Source of the DNA: Enterobacter genomosp. O
GTDB taxonomy: Bacteria > Pseudomonadota > Gammaproteobacteria > Enterobacterales > Enterobacteriaceae
Length of the DNA stretch: 64,000 nucleotides
Reading direction: 5' to 3'
Assembly (NCBI RefSeq): GCF_001022965.1
Contig: NZ_LECZ01000025.1
Location: 744,001 to 808,000 of the forward strand
Made by a program: the position numbers and the translations under genes. Shown here one piece after another: positions 26,031-35,467 of the stretch; the first letter of the stretch is position 1, and each line of letters starts with the position of its first letter. The notes under the pieces are model-generated. The model worked only from the letters and a program-made list of their open reading frames with translations, searched no databases and had not been told where the DNA came from.

Positions 26031-26699
26031 ATGAGCATCTCCGCTACGAAAAGCAGGAAGAAAGAAGCTGAAGCTGGTCTTTCTGATGATCCTCGGCAAA
26101 CGGAAATCACGACACCCAATTTTGTGTTGTTTGGTGAAACTTTCACATTTATTGAGACTTTCTCTGCCACTGTCATCAACTCCGATCCAGGCAATGGTCA
26201 TATCTGGGTAAAAACCAACACAGGGGATGAGAAGCAGATTTCTGACTATGGTATCCCTTTCAGAAGTTCACACACTATCCATAAATACGAACTTCGCCAA
26301 TATAGTGAGGATGGTTCGTATAATACATATAAAGATGCGCTTATCGTTAATAAGAAAACGGGTGAACACGAGGTAAACTTAAAAAGAAAAACTATTATTA
26401 TCCCCGCTTTTCTGACAATGCTATTTCATACTGCCTCCACAGCATCGTATTACAGAGCAATGCCTGTTCCAAAGTTTCTCACTGTTATTTTCATTTTACT
26501 TTGTTCCGCTGCACTTATTTCATTTCTCACACTACCCTGGGGATTTAAAGACGGCTACATGTGGAGCGACCACAAATACATGTGGTTTACATATCTTTTC
26601 TCAAGAGTTGGCAGTTTTATTTGTATCAATTTGATGAAAAGACGAAGCCAGAAATTTGAAAATGAACTTAGAAATCTTATTGAGTCAGTAAAGCGCTAA
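26031..26699 (+). CDS. Hypothetical membrane protein
   Basis: I do not recognise this 222-residue protein. Residues 1-120 are soluble and contain a beta-rich domain (FVLFGETFTFIETFSATV, GHIWVKTNTGDEKQISDYG, YELRQYSEDG). Three hydrophobic segments follow (about 121-137, 149-169, 184-200) and a basic tail. An SH3-like or OB-like N-terminal domain is plausible but not demonstrated. It starts behind AAGGA and is followed 29 bp later by a lipoprotein gene on the same strand, probably one operon. Confidence 0.65.
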   Translation: MSISATKSRKKEAEAGLSDDPRQTEITTPNFVLFGETFTFIETFSATVINSDPGNGHIWVKTNTGDEKQISDYGIPFRSSHTIHKYELRQYSEDGSYNTYKDALIVNKKTGEHEVNLKRKTIIIPAFLTMLFHTASTASYYRAMPVPKFLTVIFILLCSAALISFLTLPWGFKDGYMWSDHKYMWFTYLFSRVGSFICINLMKRRSQKFENELRNLIESVKR

Positions 26700-26728
26700 A
26701 ATTTAAAAATAAAAAAGGAAAGTGTGGT

Positions 26729-27103
26729 ATGAAAAAAATCATAATCGTAGGATTCGTTTTTCTGACCTTGGCAGGTTGTTCTTCAGTAGGCAACCAGTCA
26801 TTGAAAAATGAGACGCAGGAAAGTGTGAAAACTAAAATTGTTAAAGGCAAAACTACAAAACAGGACGTGTTAGCATCGTTCGGTGAACCTGACAGCCGTT
26901 CTTTGATCGATGGTGAAGAGCAATGGTCATACACTATGTATAACAGTCAGTCCAAAGCAACCTCTTTCATCCCCGTTGTGGGACTGCTTGCAGGTGGAGC
27001 AGACTCACAAACTAAATCTCTGACAGTTTCTTTCAAAGGCGAAAAAGTCAGCACATACATCTTTAATGCTGGAACAAGCAACGTGAAGACTGGCATTTTT
27101 TAG
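26729..27103 (+). CDS. Lipoprotein with BamE/SmpA-like fold
   Basis: This 124-residue lipoprotein has a signal peptide ending in the lipobox LAGC (MKKIIIVGFVFLTLAGC; acylated Cys17). The mature part matches the SmpA/OmlA/BamE-like domain: IVKGKTTKQDVLASFGEPD, then EEQWSYTMYNSQS and a conserved C-terminal strand pair. In BamE this fold supports outer-membrane protein assembly; many accessory copies have unknown roles. The residue after the acylated Cys is Ser, which favours outer-membrane sorting. A good AAGGAA site precedes the start and a terminator follows the stop. Confidence 0.8.
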   Translation: MKKIIIVGFVFLTLAGCSSVGNQSLKNETQESVKTKIVKGKTTKQDVLASFGEPDSRSLIDGEEQWSYTMYNSQSKATSFIPVVGLLAGGADSQTKSLTVSFKGEKVSTYIFNAGTSNVKTGIF

Positions 27104-27136
27104 ATAAAAGACAAAACCAGCATCAAGGGAAAATTT

Positions 27137-27166
27137 AGCCCGCAGTTGAAACCTACGGGCTTTTTT
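27137..27166 (+). terminator. Terminator after the BamE-like lipoprotein gene
   Basis: AGCCCG (27137-27142) pairs with CGGGCT (27156-27161), followed by TTTTT. The next gene, on the minus strand, ends just beyond it at 27181. Confidence 0.85.
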
Positions 27167-27180
27167 ACAGAAAACATAAA

Positions 27181-28329
<1,149 letters not shown>

Positions 28330-28605
28330 ATCTTAACCCTATGAAAATCTATGTCCTTCTAAGGATTCTAGCTTTTTCTTATTGACGATCCAATCAAAAA
28401 ATTGTATTCCAACTTACCAAAATACACTATCAAGCAGAAGTTATTAACTTAAGTGGTATAATTAGTATTTTTCAAAGAAATTAAATGTTCGACAGAACGA
28501 TGCTGAATAATATCGCTAACCTTAGTAAGGTCAGGGAGTTGTTATACACAACTCCCCTCTATTATCCTTTGTTAAAGGTTCTGGGTATGTATGCATGGTA
28601 ACAAT

Positions 28606-28629
28606 AAAAGCATCTTAGAGGATGCTTTT
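28606..28629. terminator. Bidirectional hairpin terminator
   Basis: AAAAGCATC (28606-28614) pairs perfectly with GATGCTTTT (28621-28629) around TTAGAG, with A- and T-runs at the edges. It lies between two minus-strand genes and would stop transcripts of the upstream gene (28725-29138). A TATAAT-like box at 28457-28462 is the only other sign in the gap 28330-28724. Confidence 0.65.
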
Positions 28630-28724
28630 AAGCATTAATTAGATTCATGGAATTATAGATTTACGAATCTAATATTAAAATTTAGACTATAGATTAAGTA
28701 AGTTCAATGAAAATCATACAAACA

Positions 28725-29138
28725 CTACAACCCATATCTTTTCTTTTTATCCTTTTTCGATAATTCTCTTTTTAGAGTTGAAGCCTCATATTTCCTTTTC
28801 TCATTAGCATAGACTTTCTCTGTTCGGCTACCATTACTGACTATAAAGTTAATCAATGAAGAACATATATTTTTCATACGCTCTTTGTTGATTAAATCAT
28901 CATCCAGTTTATTTATATGACTATAATATGAAAGTAGCAGAAAGGTTAAAACAACCTCCCTGTTGGAGAAGGTCATTTTTTCGATACCACTTTGGTATTT
29001 GATATAAAATCCTGCACAAAAAAGATATGATTGTTCGACAATTCGTTGCTCTGAGAAACCAGATTCAGCGAGTTTATCAACGAATCGATCAAGCAGTAGT
29101 AGATACCTTTCCATTAAGTTAATATTTATTTTATCCAT
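28725..29138 (-). CDS. Hypothetical helical protein
   Basis: I do not recognise this 137-residue protein. It is almost wholly alpha-helical by appearance, without signal or membrane segments, and ends in a very basic tail (RKYEASTLKRELSKKDKKKRYG). ATG 29138 is chosen because AAGGA sits 8 bases upstream; the ATG at 29147 overlaps that site. It follows the recombinase block on the same strand after 97 bp. The basic tail would fit nucleic-acid binding. Confidence 0.55.
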   Translation of the reverse strand: MDKININLMERYLLLLDRFVDKLAESGFSEQRIVEQSYLFCAGFYIKYQSGIEKMTFSNREVVLTFLLLSYYSHINKLDDDLINKERMKNICSSLINFIVSNGSRTEKVYANEKRKYEASTLKRELSKKDKKKRYGL

Positions 29139-29235
29139 AATATGCATCCTTGCAATGGTGAAATTTTGTCATCCTGACAATTAAAGAAATACCATAATTA
29201 TTAATCATGTCAATAGTTAAAACCTATCCATTCTA

Positions 29236-29634
29236 TTAAAGGTATTTTGCAGGTAACGGATTATTAAGTTCTTCAATCGTTATTTGTTTAAGGTGAGCAT
29301 TATAAAGCCATACTTTGAACTGCTCTAAATAGCGTTCATTTAATGCCTTCAAAGCTTCATTTTCTGCTTCAAGTCTTCTAATTCGTTGAGAAGCCACTTT
29401 TAAATTAGCAGGTTTTACAGTGTATATTGCACCAGATTTGATAGTGGCTTTTTTCACACTGAAGCTTTCTGCAATCCTTACATGACTACTTAAGGATTGT
29501 CTTGATGGCCTTTTGCCAATAATCCTTACTAACCTGTCGCACAAAGCATCCCAGGTTAGTTTTTCATCTATAGACCATGTATTAATAACATCTACAATCT
29601 TCTTCTCATGATAACCATTTATATGCTTAGCCAT
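29236..29634 (-). CDS. Small coiled-coil protein of the recombinase block (TnpC-like position)
   Basis: The 132 residues contain a probable helix-turn-helix (LTWDALCDRLVRIIGKRPSRQSLSSHV) followed by a coiled coil (VASQRIRRLEAENEALKALNERYLEQF). The ATG directly abuts the stop of the 543-residue recombinase gene (TAAATG) and has AAGGAG upstream. In Tn554 two tyrosine recombinases are followed by the small protein TnpC (about 125 aa) that affects transposition; position, size and coiled coil are analogous here. That analogy is inference, not detected similarity. Confidence 0.7.
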   Translation of the reverse strand: MAKHINGYHEKKIVDVINTWSIDEKLTWDALCDRLVRIIGKRPSRQSLSSHVRIAESFSVKKATIKSGAIYTVKPANLKVASQRIRRLEAENEALKALNERYLEQFKVWLYNAHLKQITIEELNNPLPAKYL

Positions 29635-31266
29635 TTATTCTCCTTTTTTTATTCTCTTATGAAATTCATACCATCTATCAGCATTTATGTTCCCATCATT
29701 TTTATCATACAGTGTTCTTTTTAAAATTTTATCGTGAATGTTTGAAATCGTTTCGTTATCTAAACCAGAATTCTCAATCGGATAACGTTCACACGGCTTA
29801 AACGCATATGAGTGTTTGCAGTAGCCATGTTTTGATACAAGTACTGCACCACTACTAAGTGAATCAAACTCATTAAGATCCACCACTGGAATATCCTTTA
29901 TTCTGTGCTCATTAACACACACTGATAACTTTTGTTCTCTTATTGCTTTAGACATTTGAAGATGCGATCTGTGGTCATAAGAAACATTTTGAGAAATAAG
30001 CTTTCGTCCAGACCAGCGGGCAATACTGAATTCATCCATGCTATTTATTTGAGCAAATGTGTTGAGAAGATGCCTTAGTTGATGTGTTCTTAGCAAATAT
30101 GGGCTACCATCTTCATTTATATAACCATATCTTTTAAAGATATTAAAATATCCTTTTATATAATCAGAATCAACAATGTCAGTTTTAAAAAAACTCATTG
30201 TAGGTCTGAATAACTTATCTAACATTTTCTTTTTGTTTTGATTTAACTGTCCTTCAGTTAACAAGCAAAGCGCATTAGAATATTCAATTTTCTTCTCTCT
30301 ATCATACCAAGGGAAATCTTGAGGTATATTCTCTTTAAGGGTCCCCATCGTTGAATTAGAGTGATTTTTTTGAAATTCAGCAGCCAATAACCTCGCTTGA
30401 CTTGATAATTCTTTTAATCTGCTAATAGCCCTTTTAGCTACAGGTATCATTAAAGTTGGAATCCATTTTATATTACCTTCATACCCTTTTGCTGAAAAAA
30501 ATCTCAATCCGTATCTTTGAATACCCTTTCCATCACATTCTGTAATTTCACAATCCGCTGGCAAAGCTAAAATTTCTGATATCCTACTTGGTGCGCACAT
30601 AAGTAAAGCAAGCACAGATGTAGTAAATATATCTCTTGAAGATAATTGTTCATCCCGCTTTGAAAAAATCTCAGCAATCGCAATAACTGATTTGATATCA
30701 GGCAATCTAGGATGGCCTTCAAGTGAAGAATCATAACCAGTCCAAGACTGAGTAATCCTATATCTAATTGGATTTACCCAAAATAAATAAGATGAATTAG
30801 TCATCATATTATCACTTAAAAATGAACTCAATTTCTCAAGTTCTTTCCCAATAGCAAATGCATGTGCTTTAGAATACTTTTCAGAAGCTATTCTTATGCA
30901 TTCATCAAAAACTGAATTGTTGCAATAGCTTACATTAGCTTGCATATTGATTTTCAGTAAAACGAATTCTACAATCTTCAACATTGATAATGTTGAGTGT
31001 TTCGTCTTAGATTTATTGAATGAATGCACATGCAACATATATGCTTTAGCAAAGTTAATAAAACTAACATCTAAGCATTCCTTGCTGTTTAGGTTGTTTT
31101 TTGTGTTAAACTTAGTAAACCTATATAAACCTTTCCATTTATTGCTTTCCCAGGAAGTTGTTAAATTATTATTAGAAATGGTATCCTTACAAAACTCGAT
31201 GAACTTAATAACATTATCGTGTGGGTTGTTTCTATTACTCGGTTCAAAAATAAATATATTATTCAT
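29635..31266 (-). CDS. Tyrosine recombinase, third of block (543 aa)
   Basis: This large tyrosine-recombinase-like protein carries catalytic signs in its C-terminal half: the first Arg in MCAPSRISEILALP, the HxxR box in LRTHQLRHLLNTFAQ, and a candidate nucleophile Tyr in SQNVSYDHRSH. The N-terminal half is an AT-rich, poorly conserved helical region that probably includes the core-binding domain. Its ATG overlaps the preceding recombinase stop (TAATG) and is preceded by GGAGAG. A Cys-rich C-terminal stretch (HGYCKHSYAFKPCERYP) could bind metal. It is the largest of three recombinases in one transcription unit. Confidence 0.82.
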   Translation of the reverse strand: MNNIFIFEPSNRNNPHDNVIKFIEFCKDTISNNNLTTSWESNKWKGLYRFTKFNTKNNLNSKECLDVSFINFAKAYMLHVHSFNKSKTKHSTLSMLKIVEFVLLKINMQANVSYCNNSVFDECIRIASEKYSKAHAFAIGKELEKLSSFLSDNMMTNSSYLFWVNPIRYRITQSWTGYDSSLEGHPRLPDIKSVIAIAEIFSKRDEQLSSRDIFTTSVLALLMCAPSRISEILALPADCEITECDGKGIQRYGLRFFSAKGYEGNIKWIPTLMIPVAKRAISRLKELSSQARLLAAEFQKNHSNSTMGTLKENIPQDFPWYDREKKIEYSNALCLLTEGQLNQNKKKMLDKLFRPTMSFFKTDIVDSDYIKGYFNIFKRYGYINEDGSPYLLRTHQLRHLLNTFAQINSMDEFSIARWSGRKLISQNVSYDHRSHLQMSKAIREQKLSVCVNEHRIKDIPVVDLNEFDSLSSGAVLVSKHGYCKHSYAFKPCERYPIENSGLDNETISNIHDKILKRTLYDKNDGNINADRWYEFHKRIKKGE

Positions 31267-32576
31267 TATACTCTCCAGGGGTTGAATTTTTTACAAGATA
31301 AACATTTAAATTCCTCTTCCGTATCTTCTAATAATAAAAATGAATCTAAAACATACTTGATAAAAAAGTTCTTGTTTTCTTCAATCTCTACGCCCATAAG
31401 TATTTTAGATAAGGGGTTAAAAAATGCACTTAGTTTCTTATCGATATCATAAACACTGTCAGGATTATTTTTTATATAAATCATAGAAGAGTTTGCTGAT
31501 TTATGATCTAACGCTTTAGCAATCACCTCAATTGAGGCTCCTTCATTAGCCAGTCGACTCCCTAATGTATATCTGAATCTTCTGGCATTAAGCTCTATAT
31601 AGCTGTTAGTCCTTTCTGATCTAACATCGAATTTTGAAGGAAAGCGTTTTAATAGCTTTGAAATGACTGAATTTTTCATATGGAAAAAATCTGTTGTTAA
31701 ATCAGATAGAAAACCCTCAATTCTTTTTATTTCCGTAATCTTGTCTAAATCCATGAAGATTGGCAATTCGCCTCTATAGTTATTAATCCCAACACTAAAT
31801 TTATCTTCGACAAACACCTGATTTTCATTAATTAGCATTGATAAGCTGTCATATAAGAACTTTTCTATCATTACCATGTTAAATTCATTTCTGAATGATT
31901 TCCTTTGTTTTACTTTTGGTACATTTAAAAAATACCCTTTCTCATTTTTAATGAGATCCTTAGCTTTTAGAGAGATTAATTGTAATGGCCTTCTTCCTGT
32001 TATTGCCAACAGAAGAATATAACAATATAAGAAGCGTTGAATTTTCTTCTGAAGATAAAGTTTGCTAACAGAGTTAAGGATATAATTTAGTTCCGTTTCA
32101 GTTAAAGGTCCTTTATTTGGATCTCGTCTTTTAACTGCCTCTCCTGTTTGGTTTGGAATGATTTTTATTTTCTCCAACATTCTAAGGGCAGTCGCTTCTA
32201 CTCCAGGGTAATTGAGTTTTTTCCATTTAGTTATGAAGGCCTTAACTATGTTTAGCTTGTAGTTTCTCGCTGAACCTAAATAAACATTCAATTGATATAT
32301 GGCTTTGTCATCAATAGTATCGATAGTCATCGCACCAAACCACTTATAAAATAGATTGTTAATGCTTTGAATATAAAAAGAACTATATTCAGACGCATAG
32401 TAAGCCAATGTTTTTAAGTAGCTAAGTTTCATTTTTGTAGGCATTCTATCTACAACTTTATGAGGGTATACGCAGTTTTCTTTATCCAGTTGCCATTTCT
32501 TATCTGACAGTTTGAAACTATACCTGTTCATCTTAGCAAAAAAGATTTGCTCACTTTCAATACATTTGTTTTCCAT
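31266..32576 (-). CDS. Tyrosine recombinase, second of block (436 aa)
   Basis: The C-terminal catalytic domain shows ITGRRPLQLISLKAKDL (Arg I), RRFRYTLGSRLANEG (Arg II, with Arg or Phe where most members have His) and KALDHKSANSSMIYIKN (His III and the Tyr nucleophile). The N-terminal SAM-like core-binding region is less clear. ATG 32576 is chosen because GGAG lies 7 bases upstream; the GTG at 32588 lies inside the previous gene. The first recombinase's TAG ends one base before this ATG. A C-terminal CLSCKKF motif is present. The tight coupling implies the three recombinases act together. Confidence 0.85.
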   Translation of the reverse strand: MENKCIESEQIFFAKMNRYSFKLSDKKWQLDKENCVYPHKVVDRMPTKMKLSYLKTLAYYASEYSSFYIQSINNLFYKWFGAMTIDTIDDKAIYQLNVYLGSARNYKLNIVKAFITKWKKLNYPGVEATALRMLEKIKIIPNQTGEAVKRRDPNKGPLTETELNYILNSVSKLYLQKKIQRFLYCYILLLAITGRRPLQLISLKAKDLIKNEKGYFLNVPKVKQRKSFRNEFNMVMIEKFLYDSLSMLINENQVFVEDKFSVGINNYRGELPIFMDLDKITEIKRIEGFLSDLTTDFFHMKNSVISKLLKRFPSKFDVRSERTNSYIELNARRFRYTLGSRLANEGASIEVIAKALDHKSANSSMIYIKNNPDSVYDIDKKLSAFFNPLSKILMGVEIEENKNFFIKYVLDSFLLLEDTEEEFKCLSCKKFNPWRV

Positions 32577-32577
32577 A

Positions 32578-33783
32578 CTAAACTCCACTAATTATTTTAC
32601 TTACTGATTTATAGACCTTTAGGACGACATCCTTCTCTTGTTGCGATATATATTTATAGTTGTATCTATCACACATTATTGACTCCTTTGACCAACCCAT
32701 TAGATAATTCCTTAAATCTTTCCTTCTACTATATTCTAATTCAGCACCTTCTATTCCTTTAGAATACATATAATTCCAAGAGTGCCTTAACCTATGGCCT
32801 GAAAGATTATATAGCTCTGGACTTGCTCGTTTCAGTGTTGATATCACCTTCTCATAAGCTGAAATGCTTAAGGGTTCTCCTGCGTTTTTTCCGGTGCAAT
32901 GAGCCACCAATAAGAAATTATGCTTTTTCCTTTTTGTCATTTTTTCTCTGCTATTACTTATGTAATCAAAAATTTCACAGGCTAACTCATCAGATAACGG
33001 AATAACCCTTTCTCCAGTCTTTACTAATGGTTGATAAGATCTTCCATCTTCTTTTGAATCATGTCTTCTGACTACACTTAAAGTGTTGTCTCTGAGATCA
33101 AAATCATCTATTTTAAGATTGAGCAACTCTCCAGCCCTTAAACCTAAATTTAAGAGCAAGGTAAATATTAGTCTGTTCCTGACCTGTACTTCCTTATGGA
33201 AAGGGTTTTCAATCCCGCCAATTTCCAATAGACGGAAAAGCACTTTGATCTCTTCTTCATTTAACGATTTTTCAGATATTTCATTCATATTCAATGAACT
33301 GTTTCTTGGAATATGTGCTCTGATACTTTCAATAAATACGTCTACTTCATACTTTGCATGATTCCCCTTTGACGAATGAACTAATCCACATAACCACTTA
33401 AGGTAGCGTGAAAAAACGTGTATTCTATAACTAAAGGTTCTCTTCGCAATAAACCTATTACTTGCTGATTTTATATTTATAATTTTTTGTCTGTCGAATC
33501 TTTGTTTCGCATATCTTACCAGATCATCTATTTCTGCAACGCTGAGATACTTTTTAAGCTCAATTCTATCAACTATATTAATTTTCCTACTATCTAAGAA
33601 ATTACTAAAAATTAGTAAGTTAGTTGCAACTATTTCCATAGTTGAGGCGGTTGCGCCTCTATTTCTTATGTCTGTAGTAAGAAATAGATTTTGATAGTAA
33701 GCTGGTAGATTACTATTTTTATCAAGGATCAGGCATCCTCGCTCCCCATTACTCATGATGAATTTCTTTACTTTATATCCCAT
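32578..33783 (-). CDS. Tyrosine recombinase, first of block (401 aa)
   Basis: This is the most canonical recombinase of the block. It has an N-terminal core-binding domain (about 35-150) and a catalytic domain with LNLGLRAGELLNLKIDDF (Arg I), VKTGERVIPLSD (Lys), SGHRLRHSWNYMY (HxxR), GWSKESIMCDRYNYKY (Trp in the His/Trp position, Tyr nucleophile). It heads a four-gene operon. Recombinase trios (RIT elements) and Tn554-like units share the arrangement of adjacent overlapping recombinase genes; sizes here (401, 436, 543, 132) do not match either exactly from memory. Nothing shows which DNA it moves. Confidence 0.88.
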   Translation of the reverse strand: MGYKVKKFIMSNGERGCLILDKNSNLPAYYQNLFLTTDIRNRGATASTMEIVATNLLIFSNFLDSRKINIVDRIELKKYLSVAEIDDLVRYAKQRFDRQKIINIKSASNRFIAKRTFSYRIHVFSRYLKWLCGLVHSSKGNHAKYEVDVFIESIRAHIPRNSSLNMNEISEKSLNEEEIKVLFRLLEIGGIENPFHKEVQVRNRLIFTLLLNLGLRAGELLNLKIDDFDLRDNTLSVVRRHDSKEDGRSYQPLVKTGERVIPLSDELACEIFDYISNSREKMTKRKKHNFLLVAHCTGKNAGEPLSISAYEKVISTLKRASPELYNLSGHRLRHSWNYMYSKGIEGAELEYSRRKDLRNYLMGWSKESIMCDRYNYKYISQQEKDVVLKVYKSVSKIISGV

Positions 33784-33907
33784 TTTGACCTCATTCTTTA
33801 CAAATTAATATCACTCTCACTTATTAAATATATTCCAATTCAAAATAATTCAAATTTTTTACAATGACTTTAGTTTATTTGGCATATATATTAATGGCTT
33901 GGAAAAA

Positions 33908-33927
33908 TTTATTTGACGTCAAATAAA
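33908..33927. promoter_or_regulatory. 20-bp perfect palindrome upstream of recombinase block
   Basis: TTTATTTGACGTCAAATAAA is perfectly self-complementary and lies 125 bp upstream of the first recombinase gene. It could be an operator for the block or a recombination core. Nothing else is seen in the AT-rich gap 33784-34164. Confidence 0.5.
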
Positions 33928-34164
33928 CAGGTACGGCTAGTTACCAGTATCCATACCCGATATTAAGAAAACCATCTCTAAACCTTATAGCAAAAGCTCT
34001 GCCAGAAAAAAAAGTAAAGAATTCCGTTAAATATAGTAATTTTTTAGATTTAAACTTTACAAAACCTCGTTTTTTTTGAAACTCAGTCAGTGAACTTATA
34101 AGGCCTATAAATTTATTTTCTTAATATTATTAAAAGTTAAAAGATCGATGTAGCAACATTCCTC

Positions 34165-34371
34165 TTAAGCAACATGCTTTCTTGAATTCTCTATAGTTAA
34201 TTGAATCCATTCATCGATTTCGCTTTCGATAAAAGCAATAGCACGAATACCGATCTTTACAGGCTGTGGAAACCGATTTTGGCTGATAAGACGATAAATC
34301 CAAGCCTTACCAAATCCGGTTTTATTCATCACTTCTGACAGGCGGATAAGACGTGTGCATGGCTGATTCAT
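34165..34371 (-). CDS. AlpA-family transcriptional regulator
   Basis: This 68-residue protein has the AlpA winged-helix/MerR-like fold: RLIRLSEVMNKTGFGKAWIYRLI (helix-turn-helix), RFPQPVKIGIRAIAFIESEIDEW. In P4-like prophages AlpA activates the integrase gene and excision; here it lies two genes from the integrase on the same strand, so control of island excision is likely (inference). AGGGAAA precedes the start codon. Confidence 0.9.
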   Translation of the reverse strand: MNQPCTRLIRLSEVMNKTGFGKAWIYRLISQNRFPQPVKIGIRAIAFIESEIDEWIQLTIENSRKHVA

Positions 34372-34423
34372 GGTATTTCCCTCATCTATGTTGACGGAAA
34401 TGAATATACGATTGAATCACCAG

Positions 34424-34449
34424 CAAAAAGAGCGATCTTCAGATCGCCA
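34424..34449 (-). terminator. Terminator after the DUF6387 gene
   Basis: GCGATC/GATCGC (34432-34437, 34442-34447) with a 4-base loop is followed on the minus strand by TCTTTTT. It lies directly after the DUF6387 stop. Confidence 0.75.
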
Positions 34450-34461
34450 AGGGTATGGATA

Positions 34462-35328
34462 TCAGTCTTTATCAGAATCCGCGATTTTCATCACGTCTGA
34501 AACTCTGATGTTTTTGAGATGACTGTTTTTGTTGATGAACAGATGGAACTGACGGATGAAAGGTATACTGGCTGCTTTTATCGCCAGTGGTCTGTCTGTG
34601 TCCCGAATTTGGTGATTGAGGCGGGTCTGTTCTTCATCATCATCGTCGGTGTAAAGGAGGCGTGAAAGTCGATCTTCTGATATGCGAACCTTGTGCAGAG
34701 TAGACCATACAAGGATGTCAATCATGGGTATGAGTCTGTAGTTGATGATTTTCTTGATGGTTCCATAGCCAAACCTGATCGAATCAGATGTATCGGCTTC
34801 AATGCCCCGTACTTTACGCCATTGAGGTAGCGCGGCTTTCAAAGATTCAGCTATTTCCTCATCAGTTCCATTCGCAAGGTCTATTTCGACCATGACAGTA
34901 TCTCTGAACAGCTTAGGGAGAGCTTCGGATACAGGGCTATCGAGAAATTCACGGTTAACCGAATACTCATCACTTCCATCCCAGAAAAATAATGAATTCC
35001 GTAATCCAACGATGCTGAGCTGAGCCAGCCGTTCTGTCGTGGTCAAAAAGAAATGTGGGGGTTGGTAAAGGGTGTCCTCTCTCGTGAGGTATCCGAGATG
35101 TTGCTCTGTAATAAGAAACGGTTTTCCGCTGAAAATTCGGTCAATATAGAGGTTCACGGCTTTCGCTTCGAATTCCTCATGATAAGGCTTAAAGAACAGT
35201 GTCCTTGCAAGCAGCTCATGGTAAAGCTGTATGAGAGTCAGATCTTCAAATCCTCGATAGGTATTGATATCCAACCATTTTTTAACTTCTTTGGTGTGTT
35301 CCGTTGACCAGTTTCTCATGATTGCCAT
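34462..35328 (-). CDS. DUF6387 family protein
   Basis: This 288-residue protein resembles DUF6387 proteins commonly found beside P4-type integrases in enterobacterial islands. Features are the N-terminal NWSTEHTKEVKKWLDINTYRGFEDLT, LGYLTREDTLYQPPHFFL, an acidic loop (YTDDDDEEQTR) and a basic C-terminus. No catalytic motif or membrane segment is seen and its function is unknown to me. Start ATG 35328 has AAAGG 7 bases upstream. It is flanked by its own terminator and by the integrase terminator, so it is a separate transcription unit. Confidence 0.75.
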   Translation of the reverse strand: MAIMRNWSTEHTKEVKKWLDINTYRGFEDLTLIQLYHELLARTLFFKPYHEEFEAKAVNLYIDRIFSGKPFLITEQHLGYLTREDTLYQPPHFFLTTTERLAQLSIVGLRNSLFFWDGSDEYSVNREFLDSPVSEALPKLFRDTVMVEIDLANGTDEEIAESLKAALPQWRKVRGIEADTSDSIRFGYGTIKKIINYRLIPMIDILVWSTLHKVRISEDRLSRLLYTDDDDEEQTRLNHQIRDTDRPLAIKAASIPFIRQFHLFINKNSHLKNIRVSDVMKIADSDKD

Positions 35329-35413
35329 TTGGTGCCTTTGTTATTCCATTCAGAAATGGATAGTTGAACTCATCTGAGCGACCAGAAGCAATAATTATAA
35401 AAAATGCAGTCAT

Positions 35414-35446
35414 AAAAAAGAGCTACGCTCTACCGAGACGTAGCCC
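35414..35446 (-). terminator. Terminator of the island integrase gene
   Basis: On the minus strand GGCTACG pairs with CGTAGCT around an 11-base loop and is followed by CTTTTTT. It begins about 20 bp after the integrase stop codon. Confidence 0.8.
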
Positions 35447-35467
35447 TTAGTTCAGCATCAGCTTCCT

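Noticed and set aside
29236..33783. Gamma-mobile-trio (GMT) module
   Set aside because: The set of recombinase plus partners suggested it, but the four-gene composition and protein sizes do not fit what I recall of GmtX/Y/Z; left as an unassigned recombinase block.
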